Positions 32,796 to 41,489 of a DNA stretch of 64,000 nucleotides are shown in pieces (the stretch's first letter is position 1; every line of letters begins with the position of its first letter). The stretch spans positions 62,001 to 126,000 of the forward strand of contig NZ_BOMQ01000017.1 of NCBI RefSeq assembly GCF_016862275.1, given 5' to 3'. Both the position numbers and the translations under genes were made by a program. The notes below the pieces were generated by a model that saw only the letters and a list, made by a program, of their open reading frames with translations, ran no database searches and had not been told where the DNA came from. This DNA comes from Actinoplanes nipponensis. Its GTDB lineage: Bacteria > Actinomycetota > Actinomycetes > Mycobacteriales > Micromonosporaceae.

Positions 32796-33733
32796 CCACG
32801 CTGCTCGTCGCCTCGACCGGAGGGCACCTCGCCGAACTGCACGACCTGACCCCGCGCCTGGGGGTGGGCGAGCGCCGCTGGGTGACCTTCGACAGCCCGC
32901 AGAGCCGGTCGCTGCTGGCCGACGAGGACGTCGTCTTCGTGCCCCCGGCCACCAGCCGGGACCTGGTCGGCGCGGTCAAGGACCTGGTCGCCGCGCGGAA
33001 GATGTTCCGGGCCGAGCGCTACGAGCGGGTGATCAGCACCGGGGCCAGCGTCGCGCTGGCGTTCTTCCTGCCCGCCACGCAGGCGGGGGTGCCGTGCACC
33101 TACATCGAGAGCGCGACCCGCACCCAGGGCCCGTCGCTGACCGGCCGGCTCGCCGCCCGGGTGCCGCGCACCCGGCTGTACACGCAGTATCCGGCGTGGG
33201 CGGACGACACCTGGCGGTACGGCGGGTCCATCTTCGACGCCTTCGAGGCGGAGCCGGTGGCCGAGCCGCGCCCGGTGCGCAAGGTCGTGGTCACCCTGGG
33301 CACGCACGAGCGCTACACGTTCCCGCGCCTGCTCAACCATCTCGTGACCCTGTTGCCGCCGGAATGGGATGTCCTGTGGCAAGTGGGTTCGACCGTTATC
33401 GATAGGATGCCGCCCGGCGCCCGGCAACAGGTGCCCATCACCGAGATGCGGCAGGCGCTCACGGAGGCCGACGTGGTCATCTCGCACGCCGGCGTGGGTT
33501 CCGCGCTGGCGGCGATGCAGGCCGGCAAGCGTGCGCTCTACGTGCCGCGGCGCCGGGCCTTCGGTGAGCACGTCGACGACCACCAGGTCGAGATGGCCCG
33601 CGAACTGGAGGGCAGGAAGCTGGTCGTGGCCCGCGAGGCCGAGGAGGTGGGCCTGGAGGATCTGGCGGCGGCCGCCGCGTGGTCCGTCCGGGCGAGCCCC
33701 GGGGTGGCGCCTTTCCGGCTGGCTTCGTCGTGA
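32792..33733 (+). CDS. Alg14-Alg13-like fused glycosyltransferase
   Basis: 313 residues. The N-terminal half (TTLLVASTGGHLAELHDL; ISTGASVALAFFLPA; YIESATRTQGPSLTGRLAA) is Alg14/PssD-like, the membrane-associated acceptor half. The C-terminal half (RKVVVTLGTHERYTFPRLLN; ADVVISHAGVGSALAAMQAG; VPRRRAFGEHVDDHQVEMA) is Alg13/PssE-like, the GT28-type nucleotide-sugar half. Usually two proteins make this enzyme; here they are one chain. It should add the second or a later sugar onto the polyprenyl-linked intermediate at the cytoplasmic side. GTG 32792 overlaps the PAP2 stop. Confidence 0.9.
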   Translation: MTTLLVASTGGHLAELHDLTPRLGVGERRWVTFDSPQSRSLLADEDVVFVPPATSRDLVGAVKDLVAARKMFRAERYERVISTGASVALAFFLPATQAGVPCTYIESATRTQGPSLTGRLAARVPRTRLYTQYPAWADDTWRYGGSIFDAFEAEPVAEPRPVRKVVVTLGTHERYTFPRLLNHLVTLLPPEWDVLWQVGSTVIDRMPPGARQQVPITEMRQALTEADVVISHAGVGSALAAMQAGKRALYVPRRRAFGEHVDDHQVEMARELEGRKLVVAREAEEVGLEDLAAAAAWSVRASPGVAPFRLASS

Positions 33734-33867
33734 TCGCACAGACCTTGATCGTCCTCTGTGCCCGCCGCCGTGCCGAACAGGCAGCGTCTCCATCCGGACG
33801 GTCGATAGCGTACTGACGCTCCTCCCAGCAGGCTGCGTCAATCTTTAAGTTCTCATTAGGAGGGCCC

Positions 33868-35847
33868 GTGTCCCTACAGCGTCGACTCCGGCCGCGGCAG
33901 GTCACCAGAATCCTGGCGTCCGCCGCGGTGCTGAGTCTGACGGTCGCCCTGACCGCCATACCGGCCTCCGCCGTGTACGTGCCGCCGAACGACCCCGCGA
34001 CCCTGGTCTCGGCCAACCCGGTCGACTACACGCCGCACGCCCAGAACGGGAGCATCCGCGCCTTCGCGCAGATCGGCAACACGGTCTACGCCGGCGGATC
34101 CTTCAGCGGCATCAAGGCCGCCGGCGCCGCCAGCTTCTCGCCGGCGAACAACCTGGTGGCCTACGACGCCGGCACCGGCGCTCTGCGGACCGGCTTCGCG
34201 CCGGTGCTCGACGGCGCCGTGCAGACCCTCGCGGTCAGCCCCGACGGCAAGCTCATCGTCGGCGGCAGCTTCGGCACCGTGAACGGGGTGTCGCGCAAGA
34301 ACCTCGTCGAGCTCGACCCGGCCACCGGAGCCACGGTGGCGAGCTGGGTCGGCCGCGCCGACGGCGGTGTGGTGCGCCGCGCCATCGTGCACGACAACTA
34401 CCTGTACATCGCGGGCGCGTTCCACTGGATCAACGGCACCGAGCACGGCCTGCTGGCCCGGCTCAACGCCACCACCGGCGCGATCGACAACAGCTTCCAG
34501 GTCGACGCGAGCGGCGCGCGCCCGTACGCGAACAGCACCGAGCTGGTCTGGGGTCTCGCGGTCGCGCCCGACGGCGACACGGTCGTGGCGGTCGGCAACT
34601 TCCTCTCGGTCAACGGCCAGGCCCGGAACCAGGTCGTCATGATCGACACCGCGGCCACGCCCACCGTCGCGGACTGGAACACCGACCGGTACGTGGCCAG
34701 CTGCTACAGCAGCTCGTTCCCGTTCTACGCCCGCGACGTCGACTTCAACGACGACGGCAGCTACTTCGTCATCATCGCCGACGGCGGCCGCGGCGACGCG
34801 TACTGCGACGCCACCGCCCGCTGGGAGACCGCGGACCGGGGCAGCAACGTCAAGGCGACCTGGGTCGACTTCACCGGCACCGACTCGGTCACCTCCCTGG
34901 AGGTCGCCGACGGCGTGGTGTACGTCGGCGGTCACTTCCGCTGGCAGAACAACGCCAACGGCAACGACTCGCGCGGCCCGGGCGGCATCGACCGGTACGG
35001 CATCGCGGCCCTGGACCAGCAGAACGGCGTGCCGCTGAACTGGAACCCGAGCCGCTCGCCGGGCAGTCAGCTGCCGTCCGGCGGCACCAACTGGGGCCCG
35101 ATCATGTGGGAGCTGTGGAAGGGCCCGAACGGGCTGTTCGCCGGCTTCGACGCCGACGGCCTCGGCAACGAGTACCACGGCCGGGAGGGCTACTTCCCGG
35201 ACGCCGGCGGTCGCACCATCGGGATCCAGGACGCCCCGCAGGCCGCCTCCGGCTACCTCTACCTGGGCGCCGGTAACGGCCAGGTGACCAAGGTGTCGTA
35301 CGGCGTGTCCGGGCTGGGCACACCGGCCACGGTCAGCCAGCCGCAGTTCACCTCGGCCAAGGCGGCGTTCGTGGTGTCGAACAAGCTCTACTGGGCCAAG
35401 ACGGACAGCAGCGCGCCCAGCGGCAGCCTGCTCGACATCTCGATCCTCAGTGGATCGGGCTCGATCGGCGCGCCGTGGGTCGGCAACGGCTTCAACTCGT
35501 GGTTCGCGGCCGCCTCCATGACGGGCGCGTTCTACCTGCAGGGCCGGATGTACTACACGACGTCGGGCAGCAACGCGCTGTTCTACCGTTACCTGACGCC
35601 GGACGGCTACGCCATCGGCTGCACCGCCTTCACGCTGCCCACCACGGGCATCGACTGGCGTACGGTTCGGGGTATGACCTGGGTGGCTGGCAAGATCGTC
35701 TACGGCTCCACCGACGGGTCGCTGCGGACGGTCGGCTTCGACCCGGCCGCGTCGACCGCCGTCGACGGCTCCACGGCCACCGTGGTCGCGGCGCCGACCG
35801 CCGAGGCCACCTGGTCCGATCCGACGCTGTTCTTCGCCACTTCGTAA
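33868..35847 (+). CDS. Secreted beta-propeller (DUF5122/delta-60-like) protein in the EPS locus
   Basis: 659 residues with a Sec signal (to about residue 36, ending ASAVYV). The first half has repeated propeller blades (NTVYAGGSFSGIK, KLIVGGSFGTVNGVSRKNLV, NYLYIAGAFHWING, DTVVAVGNFLSVNG, GVVYVGGHFRWQNN), each strand-GG/GxF-strand with about 50-60-residue spacing, as in DUF5122 or delta-60 repeats. The second half is less regular. No catalytic motif seen. Strong AGGAGG before GTG 33868 and a TAGCGT box at 33806-33811 suggest its own promoter. Inferred role: extracellular binding or assembly partner of the polymer. Confidence 0.85.
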   Translation: MSLQRRLRPRQVTRILASAAVLSLTVALTAIPASAVYVPPNDPATLVSANPVDYTPHAQNGSIRAFAQIGNTVYAGGSFSGIKAAGAASFSPANNLVAYDAGTGALRTGFAPVLDGAVQTLAVSPDGKLIVGGSFGTVNGVSRKNLVELDPATGATVASWVGRADGGVVRRAIVHDNYLYIAGAFHWINGTEHGLLARLNATTGAIDNSFQVDASGARPYANSTELVWGLAVAPDGDTVVAVGNFLSVNGQARNQVVMIDTAATPTVADWNTDRYVASCYSSSFPFYARDVDFNDDGSYFVIIADGGRGDAYCDATARWETADRGSNVKATWVDFTGTDSVTSLEVADGVVYVGGHFRWQNNANGNDSRGPGGIDRYGIAALDQQNGVPLNWNPSRSPGSQLPSGGTNWGPIMWELWKGPNGLFAGFDADGLGNEYHGREGYFPDAGGRTIGIQDAPQAASGYLYLGAGNGQVTKVSYGVSGLGTPATVSQPQFTSAKAAFVVSNKLYWAKTDSSAPSGSLLDISILSGSGSIGAPWVGNGFNSWFAAASMTGAFYLQGRMYYTTSGSNALFYRYLTPDGYAIGCTAFTLPTTGIDWRTVRGMTWVAGKIVYGSTDGSLRTVGFDPAASTAVDGSTATVVAAPTAEATWSDPTLFFATS

Positions 35848-35855
35848 CACGGATT

Positions 35856-35923
35856 GTCGTCGGAGTGACGACTCTGTGTTGCGTACCCTCCTCGGCCGCG
35901 CAAGGATGCCGGCCGGGGAGGGT
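35856..35923 (+). terminator. Two hairpins between propeller and Wzz genes (terminator or attenuator)
   Basis: GTCGTC-GGAGT-GACGAC (35856-35872), then a longer stem 35885-35923 with arms ACCCTCC-T-CGGCCG and CGGCCG-G-GGAGGGT around an 11-nt loop. They could end the first half of the locus or attenuate read-through into the second. Confidence 0.55.
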
Positions 35924-35982
35924 TCGGTGACGCTCGGATGTATCGCTACACAACTGCACAAACTGTCGGGGAGAGACGACTC

Positions 35983-37647
35983 ATGGATGTGACTGATTCC
36001 GTCGCCGCGAGCCGGCAGCGGGTCGTCGGCTTCGCGGACGTCGTACGGATTCCGCTGCGCCGGTGGCGCATCGTGCTGACCGCCACCGCGGCTGTCACGC
36101 TCGCCGTGCTCGCGTACCTCTTTTTCTTCCCGGCGACGTACCGGGCGACCACGGTCGTCGTGCTGCGTCCCGTGGTCACCGATCCGTTCACGCTGCCGTC
36201 CAGCGGCGCGGACCGGGCCATCAACATGACCGCCGAGAACGGCATCGCCCTGGGCAACGACGTCATCGACTCGACCGCCCGGATCCTCGACCGCGACCCG
36301 GAGGCGGTCCGCGAGTCGCTGACCACCGAGGTGCCCACCGGCGGGCAGGTGCTGCGGTTCCAGTACGCCGGCGACAGCGAGCGCAGCGCGATCACCGGCG
36401 CGAACACCGCCGCCGAGACCTACCTGCGGGTCCGCGAGGACATCTACAAGCAGCAGCGGGCCGCGCTGATCCTGTCCTACGACAACACCATCAAGCAGGT
36501 GACCAACCAGCGGATCGCGGTGCAGAAGGACCTGCCCAACCAGAAGTCCAGTTCGGACACCGCCTCGCCGCGCACCCAGGCGACCCTGGACCAGGTCAGC
36601 GCGCTCAACGATCAGATCGCCCAGCTGGCCAACGCCCGGGCCAAGGTGGCGTCGGCCGACCTGAGCCCGGGCTCGGTCACCGCCGCGGCCCGGGCGCCCA
36701 TCCCGTCCAGCCACGACGCCGGCCCGCTCTACCTGCTCGGCGCGGTGCTGGGCGGGTTGCTGCTCGGCATGGTCACCGCGCACGCGCGGGAGGCGCTGGA
36801 CCGGCGGGTCCGCTCCATCGAGCAGGCCGCCGACCTGGTCGGGATGCCCGCGCTGGGCGTCGTCCGGGCGGCCGGCCGGCACCACGACGAGGCCGCGGCC
36901 GCCGACGCCCGGTACGTCTCGCTCGCCGTGCTCAAGTGGATCGACCGGCACCCGGACCGCGCGCTGGTCGTGCTGTCCGGCCGCGACGACGAGGGCCGCA
37001 CGACGGTGACCGGGAACCTGGCCGTCGCCCTGGCCGAGGCCGGGCACGACGTGACCCTGGCCGGCCCGGCGGAGAGCCACGAGGAGCTCAAGCGCGTGCT
37101 GTTCGCCGCCCAGAAGCGCACGCCGCCGCGTCCCCGCACGCTGCCGTCGCCCGGGCTGAACGGCGCGGCCTCCGCGGAGCGGCTCGGGCGCGGTGGCGCC
37201 GGCTCGTCCGTCCCCGGTGTCACCCGCGTCGCCGGCCCGACCGTCCGCGTCGCCGACGCGCCGACGCAGGTCGTGACGACCGCGGCCGACCCGGAGGCCA
37301 CCGTGATCATGGAGACGCCGGTGCGCCAGGCGCCCGTCATCACCCCGGCCCCCGCGGCCGGGCACCCGGCCGAGGCGGACAGCCGCCTGCTGAACGTGCT
37401 GGTCGGCGGCGGCGTGGTCCGGCTCTGCGCGCTGGGCGAGGAGCCCGACACCGGCGTGGTCGTCGTCGACGCCCCGCCCTCCGACACCGACGAGCGCGGC
37501 GTGCGGGCCGCCCAGTCCGGCGTCGCGGTGCTGGTCGTGGCCCGCGACCGGACCCGCAACGCCGAGCTGTCCCGGCTGGTCGACCGGCTGCGCTCGGCCG
37601 GCGCGCAGACGGTCGGCTTCGTGCTCACCGGAGGCCGCAGTGCCTGA
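35983..37647 (+). CDS. Wzz-like polysaccharide co-polymerase with degenerate BY-kinase domain
   Basis: 554 residues. Two membrane helices (about 28-48 and 245-265) enclose an extracytoplasmic Wzz domain, with coiled-coil-prone helices (VREDIYKQQRAALILSYDNT). The cytoplasmic part resembles a bacterial tyrosine kinase, but Walker A reads GRDDEGRTT (Lys replaced by Arg), Walker A' has become TLAGPAE, and no Tyr cluster is present; VVVVDAPP remains. So it probably sets chain length without kinase activity. GGGGAGAG precedes ATG 35983. It overlaps the next glycosyltransferase gene by 8 bp. Confidence 0.88.
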   Translation: MDVTDSVAASRQRVVGFADVVRIPLRRWRIVLTATAAVTLAVLAYLFFFPATYRATTVVVLRPVVTDPFTLPSSGADRAINMTAENGIALGNDVIDSTARILDRDPEAVRESLTTEVPTGGQVLRFQYAGDSERSAITGANTAAETYLRVREDIYKQQRAALILSYDNTIKQVTNQRIAVQKDLPNQKSSSDTASPRTQATLDQVSALNDQIAQLANARAKVASADLSPGSVTAAARAPIPSSHDAGPLYLLGAVLGGLLLGMVTAHAREALDRRVRSIEQAADLVGMPALGVVRAAGRHHDEAAAADARYVSLAVLKWIDRHPDRALVVLSGRDDEGRTTVTGNLAVALAEAGHDVTLAGPAESHEELKRVLFAAQKRTPPRPRTLPSPGLNGAASAERLGRGGAGSSVPGVTRVAGPTVRVADAPTQVVTTAADPEATVIMETPVRQAPVITPAPAAGHPAEADSRLLNVLVGGGVVRLCALGEEPDTGVVVVDAPPSDTDERGVRAAQSGVAVLVVARDRTRNAELSRLVDRLRSAGAQTVGFVLTGGRSA

Positions 37648-38596
37648 CACCACCGTGCCCGACACCGCAGGGGGAGACACCGTGCCGCAGACGTACCCGG
37701 AGATCAGCGTCGTGGTCGCCACCCGGGACCGGCCCGGGTTGCTGGAACGCGCCGTCGCGAGCATCCTCGGCCAGGACTACCCGGGCCGGATCGAGTGCAT
37801 CGTGGTCTACGACCACGTCGACGTGCGCGAGCTGGACGTGCCGGCCGGCCCCGACCGCTCCCTCAAGCTGATCGCCAACACCCACCGGCAGGGCCTGCCC
37901 GGCGGGCGCAACAGCGGCGTGGAGGCGGCCACCGGCGAGCTGCTGGCGTTCTGCGACGACGACGACATCTGGCTGCCGACCAAGCTCAGCCGCCAGGCCG
38001 AGCGGCTGGCCGACCCGGCGATCGGGGCGGTGAGCTGCGGGCTGCGGCTGCGCGGCCCCGGCATCGACAAGGAACGGGTGCTGGACCGCGACCTGGTCGT
38101 GCTGGACGAGCTGCTCGCCGACCGGGTGATGGAGGTGCACTCCAGCACGATGCTCGTGCGCCGCTCGACGTGGGCGGCGGCCGGCGAGGTGGACGAGGAC
38201 ATCCCGGGCGGCTACAGCGAGGACTACGAGTGGCTGCTGCGGGTGTCGGCGCACACGCCGATCGCGGTGGTCCGGGAGGCCCTGGTCGTCGTGGACTGGC
38301 ACGGCGGCTCGTTCTACTTCGGCCGCTGGGCCACCATCGTCGAGGCCCAGCGCTACCTGATCGACAAGCATCCCGAGCTGGCCCGCAGCCGCGCCGGGAT
38401 GGCCCGGCTGCGGGGTCAGATCGCGTTCGCCCTGGCCTCGGGCCACCGGCGCACCGAGGCGGTCAAGGAGCTCGCCGCCGTGGTCCGGCTGAACCCGCGG
38501 GAGAAGCGGGTGCTGGTCACCGTGCCAGTGATCCTCGGGCTGATGACCGGTGAGCGGGTGCTGCGCATGGCGCAGAAGCGCGGCAAGGGGATCTGA
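37640..38596 (+). CDS. GT2-family glycosyltransferase
   Basis: 318 residues. The GT-A fold is plain: EISVVVATRDRPGLLERAVA, GLPGGRNSGVEAATGELLAF and CDDDDIW (metal-binding DXD), then YSEDYEWLLRVS as acceptor-side motif. No membrane helix, so a cytoplasmic or peripheral enzyme that extends the lipid-linked repeat unit. GTG 37640 overlaps the Wzz-like gene by 8 bp. The family position does not reveal the sugar. Confidence 0.93.
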   Translation: MPDTTVPDTAGGDTVPQTYPEISVVVATRDRPGLLERAVASILGQDYPGRIECIVVYDHVDVRELDVPAGPDRSLKLIANTHRQGLPGGRNSGVEAATGELLAFCDDDDIWLPTKLSRQAERLADPAIGAVSCGLRLRGPGIDKERVLDRDLVVLDELLADRVMEVHSSTMLVRRSTWAAAGEVDEDIPGGYSEDYEWLLRVSAHTPIAVVREALVVVDWHGGSFYFGRWATIVEAQRYLIDKHPELARSRAGMARLRGQIAFALASGHRRTEAVKELAAVVRLNPREKRVLVTVPVILGLMTGERVLRMAQKRGKGI

Positions 38597-38598
38597 GC

Positions 38599-39963
38599 GT
38601 GGTCCGGACGACCGTGCGTGGCCGGCGGGGGGCGCGCGCGACCGCGCCCGCCCGGGCCCGCGCGGTCGCCCTGGTCGAGCCGGGCGTGCTCGAGCCCGGG
38701 GTGTGGGCGGTGCGCCAGGCCCAGCTGCCGGTGTGGCCGATCGTGGGCATGTTCGGGCTGCTGCCGATCTGGTGGGGGCTCGGGGTCTTCTACCTGGCCT
38801 GGCCGATCTTCGGCGTGGTGCTGCTGGCCCTGCTGACCCTGCGCGGCAACGTGCGGCTGCCCACCGGCACCGTGCTGTGGCTGATTTTCCTGGGCATCGT
38901 CACGGTCAGCGCCACCCGGCTCGACCGGGTCACCGCCCTGTTCGTCTTCGGCCTGCGGCTGGGTCACCTGCTGACCGGCCTGCTGGTCGGGATCTACGTG
39001 TACAACCTGATCCGCGACGGCGTGCCGTGGACCAGGGTGGCCAACCCGCTGGCGGTCTTCTGGCTCGCCATGGTGGCGCTGGGCTGGCTCGGCGTGCTGG
39101 CGCCCACGTTCAGCTTCCCGAGCCCCTTCGAGCTGATCCTGCCGCACGGGGTGCAGGCGGAGCGCTACATCATCGACGTGACCCACCTGGACTCCACCGA
39201 GTTCAACAAGTTCAGCCGCAACCCGATCTACCGGCCGGCGGCGCCGTACCCCTACACCAACAACTGGGGCACGGCCTACAGCTTCCTGGTGCCGTTCGTG
39301 CTCGCGTACCTGATGTCGGTGCGCCGCGGCCCGATGCGGGTCGTCCTGCTGGTGTCGCTGCCGCTGTCGCTGGTCCCGGCGTTCCTGACGCTGAACCGCG
39401 GCATGTTCATCGGCCTGGGCGCGGGGGTCGCTTACCTGCTCTTCCGGGAGGTGCTCCGCGGCCGGGTGCGGTTGTTGCTGCCGGTCGTCGGGTTCATGCT
39501 GCTGGGCTGGATCGTCACCCTGTTCATCCCGGTCTTCGACCTGATCACCCACCGGACGTCCAGCACCGACACCACCTCGGACCGGTTCGACCTGTACGTG
39601 CAGACCTGGGCGGCGGTGGTGCGCTCGCCGCTGCTCGGCTTCGGCCAGCCCAACTCGGTCGACACCACGCACGCGTCCGAGCCGCTGGGCACCCAGGGAA
39701 TGATCTGGCAGCTGCTCTACAGCCACGGCATCCCGGCCACGATCTGCTTCTACCTGCTGCTGCTGGTGATCGCGCGGCGGCTGGCGGCGGCCGTGACCCC
39801 CGCCGGGCTGTGGTTCAGCGCGCTGCCGGTGATCGCGGCGATCGTCACGCCGTTCTACTCCTACATCGACCCCAACATGTCGGTGCTGTTCTTCGCCCTC
39901 GGCCTCGGGCTGGCGGCCGTGGACGGCCCGGTCAACCGCAGCCGGAAGGAAGAGCTGACATGA
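38599..39963 (+). CDS. O-antigen ligase/polymerase-like (Wzy) membrane protein
   Basis: 454 residues, ten or more membrane helices. The long extracytoplasmic loop around 190-240 and the end of the gene with LNRGMFIGLGAGVAYL, then DRFDLYVQTWAAVVRSPLLGFGQPN and GMIWQLLYSHGI are typical of the Wzy_C/O-antigen ligase family. In this context it most likely polymerises the repeat units outside the membrane. GTG 38599 begins 2 bp after the preceding stop; it overlaps the flippase start by ATGA. Confidence 0.9.
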   Translation: MVRTTVRGRRGARATAPARARAVALVEPGVLEPGVWAVRQAQLPVWPIVGMFGLLPIWWGLGVFYLAWPIFGVVLLALLTLRGNVRLPTGTVLWLIFLGIVTVSATRLDRVTALFVFGLRLGHLLTGLLVGIYVYNLIRDGVPWTRVANPLAVFWLAMVALGWLGVLAPTFSFPSPFELILPHGVQAERYIIDVTHLDSTEFNKFSRNPIYRPAAPYPYTNNWGTAYSFLVPFVLAYLMSVRRGPMRVVLLVSLPLSLVPAFLTLNRGMFIGLGAGVAYLLFREVLRGRVRLLLPVVGFMLLGWIVTLFIPVFDLITHRTSSTDTTSDRFDLYVQTWAAVVRSPLLGFGQPNSVDTTHASEPLGTQGMIWQLLYSHGIPATICFYLLLLVIARRLAAAVTPAGLWFSALPVIAAIVTPFYSYIDPNMSVLFFALGLGLAAVDGPVNRSRKEELT

Positions 39964-41489
39964 CGGCGGTCGCCGCGCCGGGCCCGGCCGACACCGAGGT
40001 ACGCCGCAGCACGCGCAGCGGAGCCATCGGCCTGGTCGGCGCGGCGGTCAACGGCGCGTTCGGTTTCGTGCTCACCACCGTCATCGTCCGCGCGTTCGGC
40101 GCGGACGGCTCGGGTGCGCTGTTCAGCGTCATCGGGCTGGTCACCATCGCCGGGGCGGTCTGCTGCTTCGGCGCGGACACCGGCCTGATGTGGGCGATAC
40201 CGCGGCGCCGGCTCGGCCCGGGCGGCGACGCGGCCCGGCTGCTGCCGCTCGCGGTGCTGCCCACGTTCGGCCTCGCGCTGCTGGTCGCCGGGGCCGGGCT
40301 GCTGGCGGCCGGCCCGATCGCGCGGGCGCTGCTGGACGATCCGGACGGCGCGGCGCTGATCCGCCTCGCCGCCGCCGGCGTCCCGCTGGTGGTGGCCACG
40401 ACCGTGCTGCTCGCGGCGGTGCGGGCGACCCGGTCGGTGTCCGCGTACGTGGGCGTGCAGTTCCTGCTCGTGCCGATCGCCCGGCCGGTGCTGATGATCG
40501 CCGCGGTGCTGGCCGGGGGTGGGGTGCTGCTCGGCTTCGGCGGCTGGCTGCTGCCGCTGGCCGCCGCCCTGGTGCTGGCCCTGCTGCTGGTGGTGCGTCC
40601 GCTGGGCCTGGGCTCGGGGGCGAGCCTGCGGTCCGGCCGGGCCGACTGGCGCACGTTCTGGGGCTTCGCGCTGCCCCGGGCCGCCTCGGTGGCCATCGAC
40701 GCCAGCAGCATGTGGGTCGGTGTCCTGCTCACCGGCGCCCTGGCCACCCAGGCCGAGGCCGGGGTCTTCGCCGCCGTCGGCCGGTACGCCCTGGCCGGCC
40801 TGCTCATCATGCAGGGCCTGCGGGTGGCCGTGGCCCCGCAACTGTCCCGCCTGCTCGGGGCGGACCGGCGCGCCGACGCGGCGCGGGTCTACCGGCGGAC
40901 CACCCTGTGGATCGTCCTGCTGTCCTGGCCCGCGTACCTGATCCTGGCCGTGTTCGCGCCGGCCTTCCTGGAGCTGTTCGGCCGCGAGTTCCGCTCCGGG
41001 GCCACCCCGATGGCCGTGCTGGCCGTCGCGATGCTGGTGAACGTCGGCGTCGGCCTGGTGCAGACCGTGCTGCTGATGAGCGGCAACAGCCGGGGGCATC
41101 TGCTCGCCACCGTCGCCGGGCTGCTGCTCAACGTGGTGGCGTGCCTGGTGCTGATCCCGCGGCACGGCGCCCTGGGCGCGGCCGTCGCCTGGTCGCTGGG
41201 CATCGTCTGCGAGAACGTGCTGGCCGCGGTCCTGGCCCGGCGGGCGCTGGGCGAGCGGCTGTTCGGCCGTACCCTCGTGCTCTCGGCCGGGGCGGCCGTG
41301 GCCGCGACCGGCGCCGCCGCCGGGACCGGGGTCCTGCTCGCCGGCCGGGGCCTGCCCGGCCTGGCCGTCACGCTCGGCCTGCTGGCCGCCGCCGGCCTGG
41401 CCGCCCTGGCCGACCGCCGCGTCCGTGCGGCGCTGAAGACCATCCGGACGCAGCTCCGGCCGGCACCGACTCAGGAGGTCCCCTCGTGA
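39960..41489 (+). CDS. Wzx-type flippase (MATE/MOP superfamily)
   Basis: 509 residues, 12-14 membrane helices. GAIGLVGAAVNGAFGFVLTT, VRAFGADGSGALFSVIGLV, LMSGNSRGHLLATVAGLLLN and LIPRHGALGAAVAWSLGI match polysaccharide-exporter flippases of the MOP superfamily. It would move undecaprenyl-linked repeat units across the membrane for the neighbouring polymerase. ATG 39960 overlaps the preceding stop (ATGA) and the gene overlaps the sulfotransferase start (GTGA), so the three are coupled. Confidence 0.92.
   Translation: MTAVAAPGPADTEVRRSTRSGAIGLVGAAVNGAFGFVLTTVIVRAFGADGSGALFSVIGLVTIAGAVCCFGADTGLMWAIPRRRLGPGGDAARLLPLAVLPTFGLALLVAGAGLLAAGPIARALLDDPDGAALIRLAAAGVPLVVATTVLLAAVRATRSVSAYVGVQFLLVPIARPVLMIAAVLAGGGVLLGFGGWLLPLAAALVLALLLVVRPLGLGSGASLRSGRADWRTFWGFALPRAASVAIDASSMWVGVLLTGALATQAEAGVFAAVGRYALAGLLIMQGLRVAVAPQLSRLLGADRRADAARVYRRTTLWIVLLSWPAYLILAVFAPAFLELFGREFRSGATPMAVLAVAMLVNVGVGLVQTVLLMSGNSRGHLLATVAGLLLNVVACLVLIPRHGALGAAVAWSLGIVCENVLAAVLARRALGERLFGRTLVLSAGAAVAATGAAAGTGVLLAGRGLPGLAVTLGLLAAAGLAALADRRVRAALKTIRTQLRPAPTQEVPS

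Noticed and set aside
33874..37764. 1296-codon minus-strand open frame across the propeller and Wzz genes
   Set aside because: It spans two well-recognised plus-strand genes and their gap with low-complexity Arg/Gly/Val sequence and no start signal.
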